From Argyresthia goedartella (lineage: Eukaryota > Arthropoda > Insecta > Lepidoptera > Argyresthiidae), in NCBI GenBank assembly GCA_949825045.1, contig OX463835.1, positions 24,755,201 to 24,819,200 on the forward strand: 64,000 nucleotides of DNA. The letters run 5' to 3'. The position numbers were made by a program, and so were the translations under genes. Shown here piece by piece: positions 9,336-21,916 of this stretch. Numbering within the stretch: position 1 is the first letter of the stretch; each line of letters begins with the position of its first letter. The notes under the pieces were generated by a model. It made no database searches. It had not been told where the DNA came from and was given only the letters and a program-made list of their open reading frames with translations.

Positions 9336-10495
9336 ACTCCTTCCCGACTACACTACTAAGCCGCACTACTGGTAGTGTCGTGGGTATATTTTTTTACCCT
9401 TCCGCATTACTGGTCCACTAGTGTCGTAGGTCGTTATATATATATATATGGGTTCACCTTTACACTACCCAATTTATTTTCGCAACTAGATACGGGTAAG
9501 CAAGAATCAAAATTCCTATTTATATCGGTTTATTTAACACCAATCCATAGTATTTGCATAAGATTTATTTTTGAATTTTGAATCTCACGGCTGAGAGACA
9601 AAGTTTTACAGCATATTTTGCTGCAAAAAGTTAGGGGTTGACATTATTCAGTTTTTCTAAGCTTTTGCCAAAAGACAAGCAACTTCTCACTCATTTTTAT
9701 CGCAGACCAACTGTCCAGCCACCACTCACGCGCAAAATCATAGGGTTTTAGTGAAGCTCTAGAAAACAAGTTAATTCACCTGCGCAAATGTTTGAAGTAA
9801 AAAATCAACAATGCTCAATTACACGATTGCAAATGCAGTTTATTACCGGGGGCATAAGTGTAGCTCATGCGCATTGAGATAGTTTAGTGTCATATTTAAA
9901 ATTACTATTTTAACGCAGTTAATTTATTTTTGTTTTTTTTTTTCTCTTTTAAAAATCGTGTTAAAGAACACTACACTCTCTTTCGTAAAAGTTGTTGGGT
10001 TTATATTACAATATGTAACGTTTATGTAGTACATATCGGTAATTATTTTGTATTTACTATCTGTGTTTTTTTAATTCCTAGGAATTTTATTTATAGTGAT
10101 TGTTGTGCACTGCCTTCCTTTTTATGATAATATTTCCTATAATGCCTTGGTTTGCTAGAAGAAACCTCTTTTTAGAGATAAGCTGGCCTTTTTACATGCA
10201 TTTCTTTTGATGTATTTTCTTAAATATTTGTGTGCAATAAAGAATTATGAATTATGTTTTATTTTTCCAAATAGATTCACTAGACAGAGAGCGTGTTAAG
10301 TTTCGTGTCAGTACAAGTTAAGTTTTATGTTATCTATGTGTAAATAATAATATCTTGACGTTGGATATGTGTTAAATTAACCGCTACGCTAAATATAATT
10401 TTTGTTTATTACTTACCCGTATCTAGTTCCGAAAATAAATTAGGTAGTGTAATGGGGAACGCATATCCCTACCAGTAGTGTGGTGGGGAAGGAGT
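9336..10495. mobile_element. TIR element (about 1.16 kb) carrying a LINE tail
   Basis: The left end ACTCCTTCCCGACTACACTA (9336) and the complement of the right end ACTCCTTCCCCACCACACTA (10495) are inverted repeats. The similarity resumes internally with TACACTACCCAATTTATTTTC and ACTAGATACGGGTAAG (to 9500; partner 10411-10430). The left arm is about 80 bp longer, with an extra TAGTGTCGT-type duplication and a (TA)n tract. The interior has LINE-B-like 3' sequence at 9935-10255. No transposase; non-autonomous. Confidence 0.6.
9935..10255 (+). mobile_element. LINE family B-like 3' tail, diverged copy
   Basis: The sequence starts CTTTTAAAAATCGTGTTAAA, encoding the last SFKNRVKEH residues of the LINE-B polymerase, and continues through the family 3' UTR (GCCTTGGTTTGCTAGAAGAA, then TTTTTAGAGATAAGCTGGCC) to the terminal GTGCAATAAAGAATTATGAA. 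It is about 80 percent similar to the tail at 10880-11090. It lies between the inverted repeats of the 9336-10495 element, so it either inserted into that element or was captured by it. Confidence 0.75.
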
Positions 10496-10508
10496 ATATA
10501 TGTATTTT

Positions 10509-11090
10509 ACTCATATTCTCTCTTATCTTTTCAATATATTGAAAAACCCGCGCTACCCCAGCTACCTTCGAGACCGCTTTGAGTATCTCTTTTCAGGAGA
10601 TCGGCACCGGAGATCTCACACGGTCTCACTCTTAGCCACTCCAAGGCATAACACCTCGGCATATGAGCACTCATTCAGGCTGCAGGCGGTCCGACTGTGG
10701 AACGCACTACCTTGCACTATAAGAGACAGTCCCACTATTGTCTCTTTCAAAAACCGGGTAAAAGAGCACTTCCTCTCTCATTCATGAGAGTTATAGTATG
10801 TTATATATCATTATAATATATAAACTATATTTGCAGGTATATGTATGTATTGTATTTAGTAGTCTGGTATATAAGTATTTTATTTTCCGTATTTTATATT
10901 ATATGTATTTTAGTATAAATTAGATATTAGATATTGTACACTGCGTACCCTTTCATGATACATTTCCCTTTCATGCCTTGGTTTGCTGGAAGAAATCTCT
11001 TTTTAGAGATAAGCTCGCCTTTGAACATATGATTTCTCCTAATGTAACCTTTTAAATTGAATATGTGTGTGCAATAAAGAATTATGTAAT
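10509..11090 (+). pseudogene. LINE family B reverse transcriptase tail, third copy
   Basis: A 5'-truncated copy starts at ACTCATATTCTCTCTTATCT and encodes the last 90 or so residues of the LINE-B polymerase without the TAA seen upstream in the duplicates (that position is not included). The stop is at 10785-10787. It carries the complete 3' UTR ending GTGCAATAAAGAATTATGTAA. It supplies the authentic 3' end for the family. It begins 14 bp after the TIR element 9336-10495. Confidence 0.85.
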
Positions 11091-12529
11091 TCATATGTCA
11101 CGCAAAAAAAAACGAGAATTTTCGTTCATACATTCCGTTTCTTCTCGAGTTTCGTGAATGATCTCTGTGTGCTTCGTAATATGTTTGTTGTGGCTTCCTT
11201 TGACGACTTAGGACTTTGTTTGTTTGTCTTCACGATTGACCTAGGCTTGTACACTGGACACCGATTTTCTGCCTTATCGACTGACCATTGCACGTAATAA
11301 CCCGGACTTTGTTTTCCCGCCTACACGATCGACCTTCGCATCCATGGAGCAACCGAACCTATCAACGAGCTATCCGATGGAGGAACCTCAACCATCGACA
11401 AGACGATAGATAGCGGCAACATAAATACATCATCTGTAAAAAGGAGATGTGTACTTTTTCCTAGAGAGTTGGTACTTTATTCAAAATAGTCATGAACCGA
11501 GCTAAAACCGTATTTATATGAAAGAATATAATCTGGGGATTCTAAATATATATCATGATATTTTTTTAAAACCGCCGTTTTTTAGTTTTTGTGATTTAAA
11601 AATAATTATTATTTTAAATAAAACTGCCACCCAGAACAATAATTTATTATGGCAACACTGGTATGTCACGTCAATGTCAACAGGTCACCATTTCTTGTCC
11701 ATTAGTGATGTCCAAGTCGCCGAGTCGCAATTTTTGGGAATCGAGTAGACTCACACACAAACACAAGTCACAGACTATGATAAATCAAAATACAAAAAAA
11801 AACTACAAAGTTAATGTAATAAATAATATAGCCCGCTGCCCCGCTCACTGCGCACGTTCGTGGTCGGTCAGTGATATTCTTCTTTTGACCTTTTTGTTTT
11901 TGTCGGACTACGGGTGTTAAAAAATGGTTTTGTATACTCTATCCAAGATAATAACCAACTTGATAGCTAACTTAAAACTTCATAAAATCTACTCTTTAAA
12001 CACTACGGATGTTACGAAAACAATCAGAAAGAATCGAAATTCTTTATTAAGTTGAACTAACAGAAGAGTTGTCATCGCCATTACTGCTATCAGCAGTTAA
12101 GAGGATGTTATTATGGTTTTACGACGATTTAAGTTAGCTGTCAAGTCGTTTTTAATATTGGATAGGGTATAATAAAAAAAACTGCCTATGTGTATGGCCT
12201 AACTCGGAATCTATGTTTTCTGGGTACTGCGTCTGCTACCAGACTCGAATACAGAATCGATCGATTCTCTCTGACTCGAGACTCGAGAAAACTAGGTATC
12301 TGTCGTGTCATGTCAACGTTCTTGTCAATTGTTCATTCCGTCCGTCCGTTAACCGTTTCGCGAATGTACCTTGCTCTCTGTTTTTTTGAATATTACGACG
12401 ACCCTGGCTATTATTTCGGACTTTTGTTGCTTCTTGCCTCGATTGACCTTTGCTTGCACCCTGGACATTTGTTTGCCATTACGAGTATCCCCTGCCTGTG
12501 AATTGGACTTCGATTTCCGTAGACTCACC
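11091..12529. other. Non-coding region upstream of the DDE gene
   Basis: No gene is supported. At 11405-11450 the words AGCGGCAACATAAATACATC and ATCTGTAAAAAGGAG look like another scrap of the dispersed retroposon. Two stretches, 11205-11345 and 12415-12530, are loosely alike (GATTGACCTTTGCTTG versus GATTGACCTAGGCTTG, then CTGGACA). The second is the presumed 5' leader of the transposase gene starting at 12530, so the first may be a diverged copy of that leader. This likeness is weak. Confidence 0.35.
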
Positions 12530-15500
12530 ATGTCTCAGTGTAGCAATTGTAGAATTGCTATCCCAGCAAATCAGCAATTTCAGTACAATGCTACTGAAAT
12601 GGATCTTGAGATTATCTCTGTATTAGAAGAATGGATTGCCAGACAGGTATGTAGCCAAAAACTGTTGACTTGTATATTACTATTGTGCCTCATTAACTGG
12701 TCGTGTGTGACAGTGTTGACTTATATTATGTGTACCTCCTTATTCTGTCACAAAAATCCACATAAATTCTAACGCTAGTAGGTAATATTTAGTGTATGGT
12801 AAAACTGTCACATATCCACAGTTTTTGGTTGATTTGAGTTACAGAATAAAAGGACTGGGCATAGAAAAAGAACAGGTTAAAATCTTCATGACATTGATAT
12901 CATGTCAATACCTACATTTGCTTCAGTCAGTTTGCACTATTCCTTCATAACTTGGTTAAGAGTAAGAATAGGCAAAATTCTTACTATGGCAATGTTTTGT
13001 TTTATGTTTATAGTAATTATTATTTCTAGGTGAATAGTGAAGACTACCTATGCCAAGAATGTGTGAGCTTATTGATTCTTGAATCAAATAACAGAAGTGA
13101 AGGCAATGTGGGTGAACGCCAAGTGGGTCATGAATCAGTATGTGTTGGCTGCGGTATATCCATAGCTAGAAGAACTGGCAGGCGCTCTCGTCAGGTCAAT
13201 CATGGTGATGCTGAATGGATATATTTCTCCAACATCATTTATCCTCTTCAAGTAATTATATTACATATTTGTTTTCTATGCCAATAGCTAGCCAATTTAT
13301 TGATATTGATTATTTTTGTCTATTGCTTACACATCAACACATTAATTATCAAAATTCAACTAACATCATCATTAGATGATTACTCATCATTCATCATTAG
13401 ATGATTTCTTACTTCCACAACACTATCCCCACACTGAATTTTTCTTAATATCTTATGAACTATGTAGATTTTATGTAACTTGATGTTATTTCAGTTTGAT
13501 CAGTGAATAATCTGGTGAAAAATCATGATATGATCATAACATAGCTTCACTCATTTTCTCATACGGGGTGGCAGTAGCACATCTTTGCCCACTTTTCAAC
13601 ACTCCACTTTCCAAATCGTGATGTTTGTTATACCTAAATAAAAACTTTCTGAAAACCTCTCCTTTTTGAATCTATTCTAAATAAAAAATGGTTTTACAAT
13701 TACAGATGCCTGCAAATGTCCTAGCATGTAATGCTTGTAGGCTCAGAGCTCACCGGCAACCACCACTAGTTGCAGTTGTAGAGCCTTCACGTTCAAATGA
13801 GGATATTCTGGAACAACCCAATCTATTCCTCAGTGCATCTAGCAGCATCAGGGAGCCTCCCAGTTCGGCTAGTACAAACTATAGAAACATTCTCCAAGAG
13901 CCTGTGCTAACATTTACATTAAATGATTATAGTAGGACGCCTGATACTCCTACTCATTGTTTCGTTACAGATTGTACAAATCAAGAGAGAAAACGTGTAC
14001 CAATGTATTTGAAAAAACATATTCTTACACATCTAAAACTATACATTACCCAAAATGCTCTAGTGTGTGAAGAACATTTAGGATTATACAATTGGGATAT
14101 TCTTGCAGAATATGAATTCGTAACTGATTTTAATCAAGATCATGTGACTGAAATGCTTGATATATTAAGAAGAAATGTAAATAACTCAGTGGACTTTGAA
14201 AATGTTGAAAACATGAATAATAGCACCACTCGATACTGGACAGGGTTATCCATATTGCAATTTCTGTCAATCCTAGCCTGCATACCGCAATTGAGAAATA
14301 TGTGCCGAAAACCTAAAACTGCTCTGGGCATGTACCTCATAAGAACAAGGACTGGGGAACCCTTTCGACGCATTGCTTCATTGTTTAGCATATCTACTCG
14401 TGCAGTCTGCCAATATGTAAAAAAGACATGTGACTGCTTATTGCAGTCATATGTTCCATTATATATTGGCGTTGGTAATGTTCCAAGATCGAGCCTATCA
14501 AGTAGAAACCTTTTAATACCACAGGGTCTCTTTGGAACCCAGGAAAGAAATCCAATAGTAATCTTTGATGGCACATAAATATATTTACAAAAATCATCAA
14601 ACTACCTCTTTCAAAAAGAGTCATACAGCTTATATAAATATAGTAATTTATTGAAGCCTTTTATGGTAGTAACAACAGATGGATTTATTTTAGATGTCTT
14701 TGGGCCTTATGCTGCTATAACTACAGATGCAGATATCATGAAACAGCTTTTTACTGCAAGTGGTGCTCTTAGAGCTATTTTCAAGAAAATGATATCTTTT
14801 TGCTGGATAGAGGATTTCGAGATGCTATTGGTTTACTAACCTCATTGGGTTTCTCGGTGCATAACCCAGAGACTTTAGATGTAGGGGAAACACAATTGTC
14901 AACCATCAAAGCAAACAAATCTCGATTTGTAACCTTGTGTAGATGGGTAGTTGAAGTCGTAAATGGCCGGTTCAAGCGTGATTTTAAAATGTTTCGGAAT
15001 AAATATTTTAATCTTGCATGCCAAAACTTAATGAGTGATTTTAGAATTTGTGCAGCAATATTAAACAATTTCCATCCGCTTATAACTGACCGTTCTGATG
15101 CTCAAGCCATCTTAGATAGAGCGACACAGAGGTTGAATTCGCCAAATTATTTAGGCGACTATGTGCTTGAGCATCAACTAAATAGACACCGAGCCAATTT
15201 CCTTAGAATAAATGATGCCCAATTACCACATATAAATGTGTTCCCTGTAATGTCTATATCAGACTTAATCTTGTTAAGTCTTAGACTTACCAAATCAAGC
15301 AAGCCAGGCCATACTATGGAGAACACATTCGTGCAAATGGTACCTTTGCTATTGAAATAAGTGAAAGCTTTGAAATGTTGAATGTCCCTGGAATAATGTC
15401 ATCACGTGAGACAGTATTACTTAGAGGCAGGATCAGATCAAGGCACCAAAGCAATAAAATATATTACACTTATGTCTTGTTGAAAAATGAGTCTAGTGAT

Positions 15501-15686
15501 TGGCGGGATGGAATTTGTGGATATTACTGTAGCTGCATAACAGGGAAAAGAACTGTAGGATGCTGTGCTCATGTGATGACAATCATATGGTATCTTGGGT
15601 GGGCTCGGTATCAGAACAATATATTGCCACCTGCACAGTTTCTTGACAATGTGATTGTTAGAGAAGATGATGATGATGAAGCTTAA
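12530..15686 (+). pseudogene. Three-exon DDE transposase gene with CxxC modules and SWIM finger, broken
   Basis: Exon 1 is 12530-12646 (ATG in ACCATGT; donor CAG/GTATGT). Exon 2 is 13030-13194 (acceptor TTTCTAG) and exon 3 starts at 13706 (acceptor ATTACAG); all junctions are phase 0. Exons 1-3 supply CSNC...CQEC and CVGC...CNAC, two presumptive zinc-binding modules split by introns. Exon 3 continues with an insertion-sequence-like DDE core (IVIFDGT, then MVVTTDGFILDVFGPY, LLDRGFRDAIG, RWVVEVVNGRFKRD) and a C-terminal SWIM-like YYCSCITGKRTVGCCAH. Breaks: TAA at 14576-14578 just after DGT, a 1-base shift near 14785, and another near 15290. The best family guess is ISL2EU/IS4EU-type (DDE_Tnp_4-like). 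No TIRs were found. Confidence 0.75.
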
Positions 15687-16518
15687 TAAAATATGATCTA
15701 CAAGTATCTATTATCTTTTATTTATTTCTATTAACACAAAGGAAAATCTAACAGTGGTGGCAGGGCTCATCAGGGCTATGCTGCATACATCTTTTGTGGA
15801 TATACATTTGTCATGTTGCTGCCACATATTGCAGTAAAACGTTGCCCGCTTCGAAGGCCTATGGCTCATACAGGGACTACAAACATTTCAAACTTCCTTG
15901 TTTCACTATGGTTTTCCGCGTGCCAGCAGGTACAGTTGCCAGCAAACTTCATGAGCAATGACCTTGACTGCGCCAGCGAGATGAATGCGTCTATGCTCGT
16001 GATTGAGAGCGCGAGAGAGTTCCTCCACTATGACAATCCATGTTCAAGAAGTTTGCCGGTGTCTGTACCTACCTACCTACCTACTTAGATAACTGCGCTT
16101 GCGACCAGGGACCCTATCGTTTGGTGAGTCAAATTGATCGGCTACTCAACTTCGTCTTCGTGTTACGCGGAAGAATGAACTTTATCAGTATTACAATACA
16201 ATGTCGCGGTTTTACGCTTGAATTAGCTGGTCCATATTCCGTAAGTATTAGGCGTAACTGAACATTATTTAACAGCTGAGCCTGGGTGTGAAGCGGAGGA
16301 TTCATGCTATTTACTTTGCATTCCTGCATTGCATTGAAAAACTATGTTGTAGTCACATTATTTCTACCGCGAATTCCACAGAAACTGTCGGGTCAGAGAT
16401 CAGAAACCCATTTTTTTTTTCTCCTAATTAATGGCTTTAATCGTTTTGATGATTCTGCCAGTGTCAAATCATGCATGCCGAATTACGGAATCTGCAATGT
16501 AAACAAATAAACAAAGTG
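15687..16518. other. Non-coding region with a (CCTA)n microsatellite
   Basis: No gene is recognised between the broken transposase gene and the target duplication of LINE-C. A short TACC tetranucleotide run lies at about 16066-16085. Small frames here have no familiar motifs. Confidence 0.5.
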
Positions 16519-16638
16519 TCAAAAATGACATTTTTTTTTTTTCCGTCTTTATCCCTAAGGAAAGGCAATAGCAATCAAAGCCGTACAGCCATGTCTTCAG
16601 TGTTTACATCTTCTTATTCCGTTTCCGAGGTTTCGAAA

Positions 16639-16975
16639 GGCCGAAGCCAGGTCTTCCGTATTTCTTGTTTTTAAGGCCGAAGCCGAGTCTTCCGTAGTTT
16701 TGTTCTTTAAGGCCGAAGCCAGGTCTTCCGTATATCTTGTTTTTAAGGCCGAAGCCAAGTCTTCCGTAGTTATGATTTTTCAGGCCGAAGCCAAGTCTTC
16801 CGTAGTTTTGTTTTTTAAGGCCGAAGCCAGGTCTTCCGTTTTTCATGTTTTTAAGGCCGAAGCCAAGTCTTCCGTAGTTTTGTTTTTTTAAGGCCGAAGC
16901 CAAGTCTTGCGTGTTTTTGTTTCAGCCGAAGCCAAGTCTTTTTGTTTGTTTTATAAGGCCGAAGCCACGTCACAT
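16639..16975 (-). repeat. 36-bp tandem array in the LINE-C 3' UTR
   Basis: Units beginning GGCCGAAGCC start at 16639, 16675, 16711, 16747, 16783, 16819 and 16855 (exact 36-bp steps), then 16892, with two degenerate units to about 16975. Each unit has GGCCGAAGCCAAGTCTTCCG followed by a T-rich spacer. Because 36 is a multiple of three, long open frames appear on both strands with a 12-residue period (minus strand GRLGFGLK). The array lies between the ORF2 stop and the poly(A), so it belongs to the element; it is probably non-coding. Confidence 0.9.
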
Positions 16976-17049
16976 TTGAGGAGTCATGTCCGTGTAATAT
17001 ATCTCTTAGTCCGTGTATTGTTCCAAGTCCGATACATATTTTTACCACT

Positions 17050-20000
17050 CTAAATATCTTCAATAGTAGAGCAGATATAATCGTAAATATATTGATAATT
17101 TTCAAAATTCTTCAATAAGTCAACAGTGGTACGCGGGATATCTTCTGGTTTGTAGATGAGCAACAGTTTATCAATAAAGGCAAGGCGTTGTATAATATGG
17201 GCGGGGCAATCGAAAAATATATGATCCAGTGTTTGATTAGCGGCACTACAGATATTACAAATTGGCGAAGAGATAATTTGCATACGGTGAAGATGTGATC
17301 CGAAGCGACAGTGACCAAATCTGAGACGTGTCATTATAACATAGAATTTCCTGCTTTTCCACATGTTTGACTTAGAGAACCAGGCACGTCCAATCCTTCC
17401 ACTAACGGATCCGTACCAGGAACCTTTAACTGCAAGAGTTTGTTGCCAATAACTAAACCATTCTTGTTTCAAATTCTGTTTGAGTTTGGTAATGAAATCA
17501 GAGTTTGGCACAGGTACAGTAGACTCAGGAGCATTACTTTCAACGATCGCCTTGGCCAGGAAGTCGGCATTTTCGTTTCCTGTCACTCAGACATGAGATG
17601 GAGTCCACATAAAGATAATATGTACATTTAATTTATGAAGTTGGGAGTAGCGATTCTTGATATCGTAAATAATATAATTGGTGTTGCAGTCTAGTTTGTT
17701 TGATTGAAGAGCTTTTAGAGTACTCATACTGTCAGATATTATGACCCACTTGTTTTCCGGGGAATCAGCTGGGTGTTCCGAAATATAAGTTAATGCTTTC
17801 GATATAGCAAGTGCTTCTGCTGAAAAGATACTCATTTTTTGTGGCAATTTCACTCCGAATCCATTTTTAATGTGCGGTAGGTATATAGCTGCGGCAACGC
17901 CGTTATCAGTTTTTGAACCATCAGTGTATATTTGAGTAAAATCAGTATATCTTGCCAGTTGTTCACAGATTTCATGTTTATTCTTTTTCTCGGGATCAAT
18001 ATGAAATACCATTGAAGTGAATTTACTATCAAAATCGTCTGAGTAGCATGCCCAATGATCTTGGCTTCTATGTATATTAGACTGCTGATTAAAGTCAACC
18101 ATATAGGAAAAATCATGAAGAATGTAGGGAGTTTTGGAGGAAGAGGCCAAAGCCTGATTATTTTTGTAAAATTGTACCAAATTTTTAAACAAAGGATGGG
18201 GCTCAATGGCTAACATTTTTAAGATAAACCTGTATTTTGGGTACTTGAAGCGAAGATTCAACGGTGGAATATTACATTCCACTTGAAGGGAATTAATGGG
18301 CGTGGTTTTCATAGCACCAGTAATAAGTCTTAAATTATTATTTTGAATTACTTCCAATTTTCTTACAAGTTGATCATTAGCTGCAAAGCAAATAAAGCCA
18401 TATTCAAAATGACTCCGAACTATGGCCTTATATAAAGTTATTAATACTTTCGGATCTGAACCCCAGTAAGTTTTAGTAAGAGACTTCAATATGTTATAAC
18501 CCCTATTTGCAGAGAATATAATTTTATCAACATATTTCTTCCACGAGCAGTTACCCGTAAAAATAACTCCCAAAAACTTGATCTCCGATGCAAACATTAA
18601 AGGAGTGTTATTAAAATAAATTTTAAACTGAGCTTGTTTGATTTTGTGGAAAATTAACACTTTAGATTTTTCAGGACTGATGTCTAAATTTAAATATTTG
18701 AAATAATTTGAGAACCTAGAAAGCGAATCATTTAGATTTCGCATAACCTCATTTGCATTAATTCCAGAGCTATATATCACCAAATCGTCCGCAAACTGAA
18801 GGTTTCGGACTTTGGAGCCCAAAATAAGATTAAGTTTATGAATATACAAAGTGAATAAGAGTGGGCTTAAAATCCCACCTTGACAAACTCCCTTAAAAGA
18901 TGAGCGGGGACCGAGCAATTGATTGTTAATCTTAACATAAACTTTTCTGTCGTGAAGAAAGGAAAAAATAAAATCAATAAATTTAATAGGAATCCCAATG
19001 GAAGCTAATTCCCTACACAAAATATGATGATTGACATTATTGAATGCACCAACAACATCAAAAAAGACTCCGGCAAACGACATATTCTTCTTCACAGATT
19101 GAAAGATGTCTAATTGTAATTGAGCTATACTTTCTCTTGACGATCGACCTTTGCGAAACCCAAACTGGTTCATGGGTAGTATATGATTGGATTCAACAAA
19201 AAACTCTAGCCTTTGTTTTAGAACTTGTTCAAAAATTTTACCAACGCAAGATGTAAGTGCTATAGGTCTATATGAGTCAGGGCAATGTTTCTCTTTATTT
19301 GGTTTTAATATTGGAATAAGACAATCTGATTTCCAATCATCAGGAATTATATTTTGAGACCATAAAGAATTGAACACATTTAAAAGAACTGATTTAGATT
19401 TATTAGAAAGCATTTTTAACATTTTGTAAGGAATCCCGTCAAGGCCAAAAGCTGTATCTCTCCTAGATGAAATAGCTGACTGTAATTCTTGAAAAGAAAA
19501 TGGTTTTACCAGAAATTCGCTATTCTTAGCATGCACATAACTATGTAAATTCAAGTTAGACTCAACGGTATCAGGCGTATATTTTTTAAGGAATTCGAAG
19601 ACCCAACTTATGTTATTGTTTGAGAAACTATGTACGAAAGTTTTATTAATTTTTTTCATGACAGTCCAAATATGCGAAATCGGCGTGGTTCTGTTGAAGG
19701 ATTCACATAATGCAACCCAACTAATTTGTTTTTGCTGCTTTAATGTAAGCTTTTTAAGAGCTTGCTTCTTTTTGAAATTGATGTAATTACATTCAGTTGG
19801 ATCATTTTTTAATTGAATATACGCTTCTTTAGAGCACTCTACAACCTGGCTGCATTTTTCATTCCACCATGGGAGAGGAATTCTTTTTTTCCTAAATATG
19901 CCTGGTGATGAATTATTATTACGAAAACTGGACACTGGTGATGAATTCCGAGCAGCTAAAATTAAAATATCAATAAGATTTTTATAGCAATCTTTAGAGT

Positions 20001-20805
20001 TTGAGGTATCTATATTGAATTCTTGTAGAAGGGTATCTACATTTTTTTTGTAATTATTCCAATTAACACGACGAAAGTTTAAATGAGTTTTCATAGCTGA
20101 ACAGTCTAATGGAGATGAAGTGTAAGGTGAATTGTTGTGAATAAGTATTTTAATTATTACTGGAAGATGGTAACTACCTAGCGGGTCATCATACACTGTC
20201 CAATCACAGTTCAGAGCCAGTGATGGAGAAATAAAAGAAAGATCTAAAGCATTTCGCCTCCATTGGTGTGATCCAATAGTGGTCATTTGGCCATCATTTA
20301 GCAAAACTAAGTTATTGTCATTAGTACTTGAAAGGACATCACGACCACGAGCGTCTGTTGATTGACATCCCCATGCCGAATGGAGGGCGTTGAAATCTCC
20401 CGCAAAAAGCACAGGTTCTGGAACACTTTGTATAAGTTGATCAAATTTATGTTTGGTGAAAACCGGTAGACAGTTTTTAGGGCTATAAAAACTAACAATT
20501 GATACTTCCTTATTATCTCCGTACATTAAACGTATTGCTATGTTCTGAATGGAATTATCATAAAATGTATCAAGTTTTCTAAAAGTTAAGCTGTTATGAA
20601 CAATTATGGCAACACCATTATGGTCGTTGCCGGAGTCCAATCTACAAATATTATAACCTCGAATATTGAAACGTTGATTCGGCTTTAGCCAAGTTTCACA
20701 AATAATTGCTACGTGAATATTATTCTCCTTCAGGAAATGTGTTAAAACAAGTCTATTACTAATTAAACTTTGTGAGTTCCATTGCATTATGTTTAATTGA
20801 TCCAT
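17050..20805 (-). pseudogene. LINE-C ORF2: endonuclease, reverse transcriptase, RNase H
   Basis: ORF2 (about 1250 codons) starts at ATG 20805 (MDQLNIMQWNSQSL). The N-terminal 230 residues are an AP-type endonuclease (QWNSQS, CETWL, AGDFNALHS). The reverse transcriptase spans roughly residues 430-730, with motif A FFDVVGAFNNVNH and catalytic FADD (LQFADDLVIYS). RNase H follows with YTDGSKTDNG, SAEALAI and ISDSMSTLKAL. A TGA at 17587-17589, within PSHV*VTGNENAD of RNase H, interrupts the frame; the frame then continues to a stop at 17050. The change is one base from a Gly codon. ORF2 makes the nicking and copying enzyme of target-primed reverse transcription. Confidence 0.9.
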
Positions 20806-20929
20806 TAAAAAAGAATAACAAATTAATTACTCTTACTTAGTGTTTCAAGAAGAATGGTTTTAATGTTTTGTGAATTAATTGAAAGTTCGTTTGTTTTGTT
20901 CTGAGTTAGTAACTTAGTTACTGAGCCTA

Positions 20930-21916
20930 CTACTTACATATAATGTTCATTATATGTTCTGAATTGAGAAGCAGTGCTAGCTGATCAGAAGGGCTTTTAG
21001 ATATTAGTGGAGGAAATGATTTTTCCAGGGTTTCAGCAAATGTTTTCTTGTCTAATTTCATTTTGTTTTGATTAATTTTCTTCTTTTTTACAGGGCAGTC
21101 AGGTGAGATGGCGATATGATTGCCTTTGCAATGACAGCAAGAGGCATCCGCTGCATCAACTGTGCAAAACTTGAAGTTGTGGCTGCCTGAGCAGATAGAG
21201 CACTTCTCTGCGTTTTTACAAAATTTAGCTATGTGTCCGTACCTCAGGCACCGTAGACACTGCTTCACTGGAGCGATGTACGGGCGAACCTCGAAGCGCC
21301 AGCTGTTCAGATCCACACTGTCGGGCAGGGATGGGCAGGAGAATGTTATTGAGACTGTCTTCAAAGGCTGGAACTCAACAGTGTTATTGTTAATTGTTCT
21401 TTTCATAAATCTTCTTACTGATACTATGTTTTTGGAGCAAGAAATATTTGAATAGATCTGCTCATTGGATAAATCAAGTGGCACATGTTGTATTACTCCA
21501 GTCACTTCAGTGGCCGTAGCAGGAATAGTCGCCTTTAGTTTGTATGAATCCAGAAATGTTTTATTGCTTAAAGCTGCATTGGCGAGCCCTGGCCGCTCAA
21601 ACACAACGCCAATCTTGTATTTGTTGATGCGTCTTAACTGTTTTATGCCTTTATTGAATCTTTTGAGGCAGTTCGCTAGAGCCATCATGTCTCTGTCGCC
21701 CAATGCCTTGCCAGTGTCGCTGCTTTCAAAATAAACGATATAATCTAATTTACCTCCATCCACTGGGTATTAGCGGACATAATCCGGGACCTGAAAAGGC
21801 TTATACTTATCCTTGTCATCTTTTGGTTCATCACATGGACTTGAGGATTCCCCACTATCAGACAGATCCTCCTCCTCCTCTTCCTTCTTTCTTTTCTTAG
21901 GCTTCTTCCTGCCCAT
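20930..21916 (-). pseudogene. LINE-C ORF1: zinc-knuckle RNA-binding protein
   Basis: The frame opens at ATG 21916 (MGRKKPKKRKKEEEEEDLSD), a basic then acidic N terminus. It meets TAA at 21770-21772 after FQVPDYVR and continues in the same frame to 20930. The C-terminal half has three cysteine/histidine knuckles (CLRCLRYGHIAKFC, CSICSGSHNFKFC, CCHCKGNHIAISPDC), typical of nucleic-acid chaperone ORF1 proteins of I/jockey elements. The single stop would truncate it before the RNA-binding part. It lies 124 bp upstream of ORF2 on the same transcript. Confidence 0.85.

Noticed and set aside
16604..16903. Frames on both strands encoding 12-residue GRLGFGLK-type repeats
   Set aside because: They arise because the 36-bp LINE-C 3' UTR unit is a multiple of three; no start context or flanking protein supports translation.
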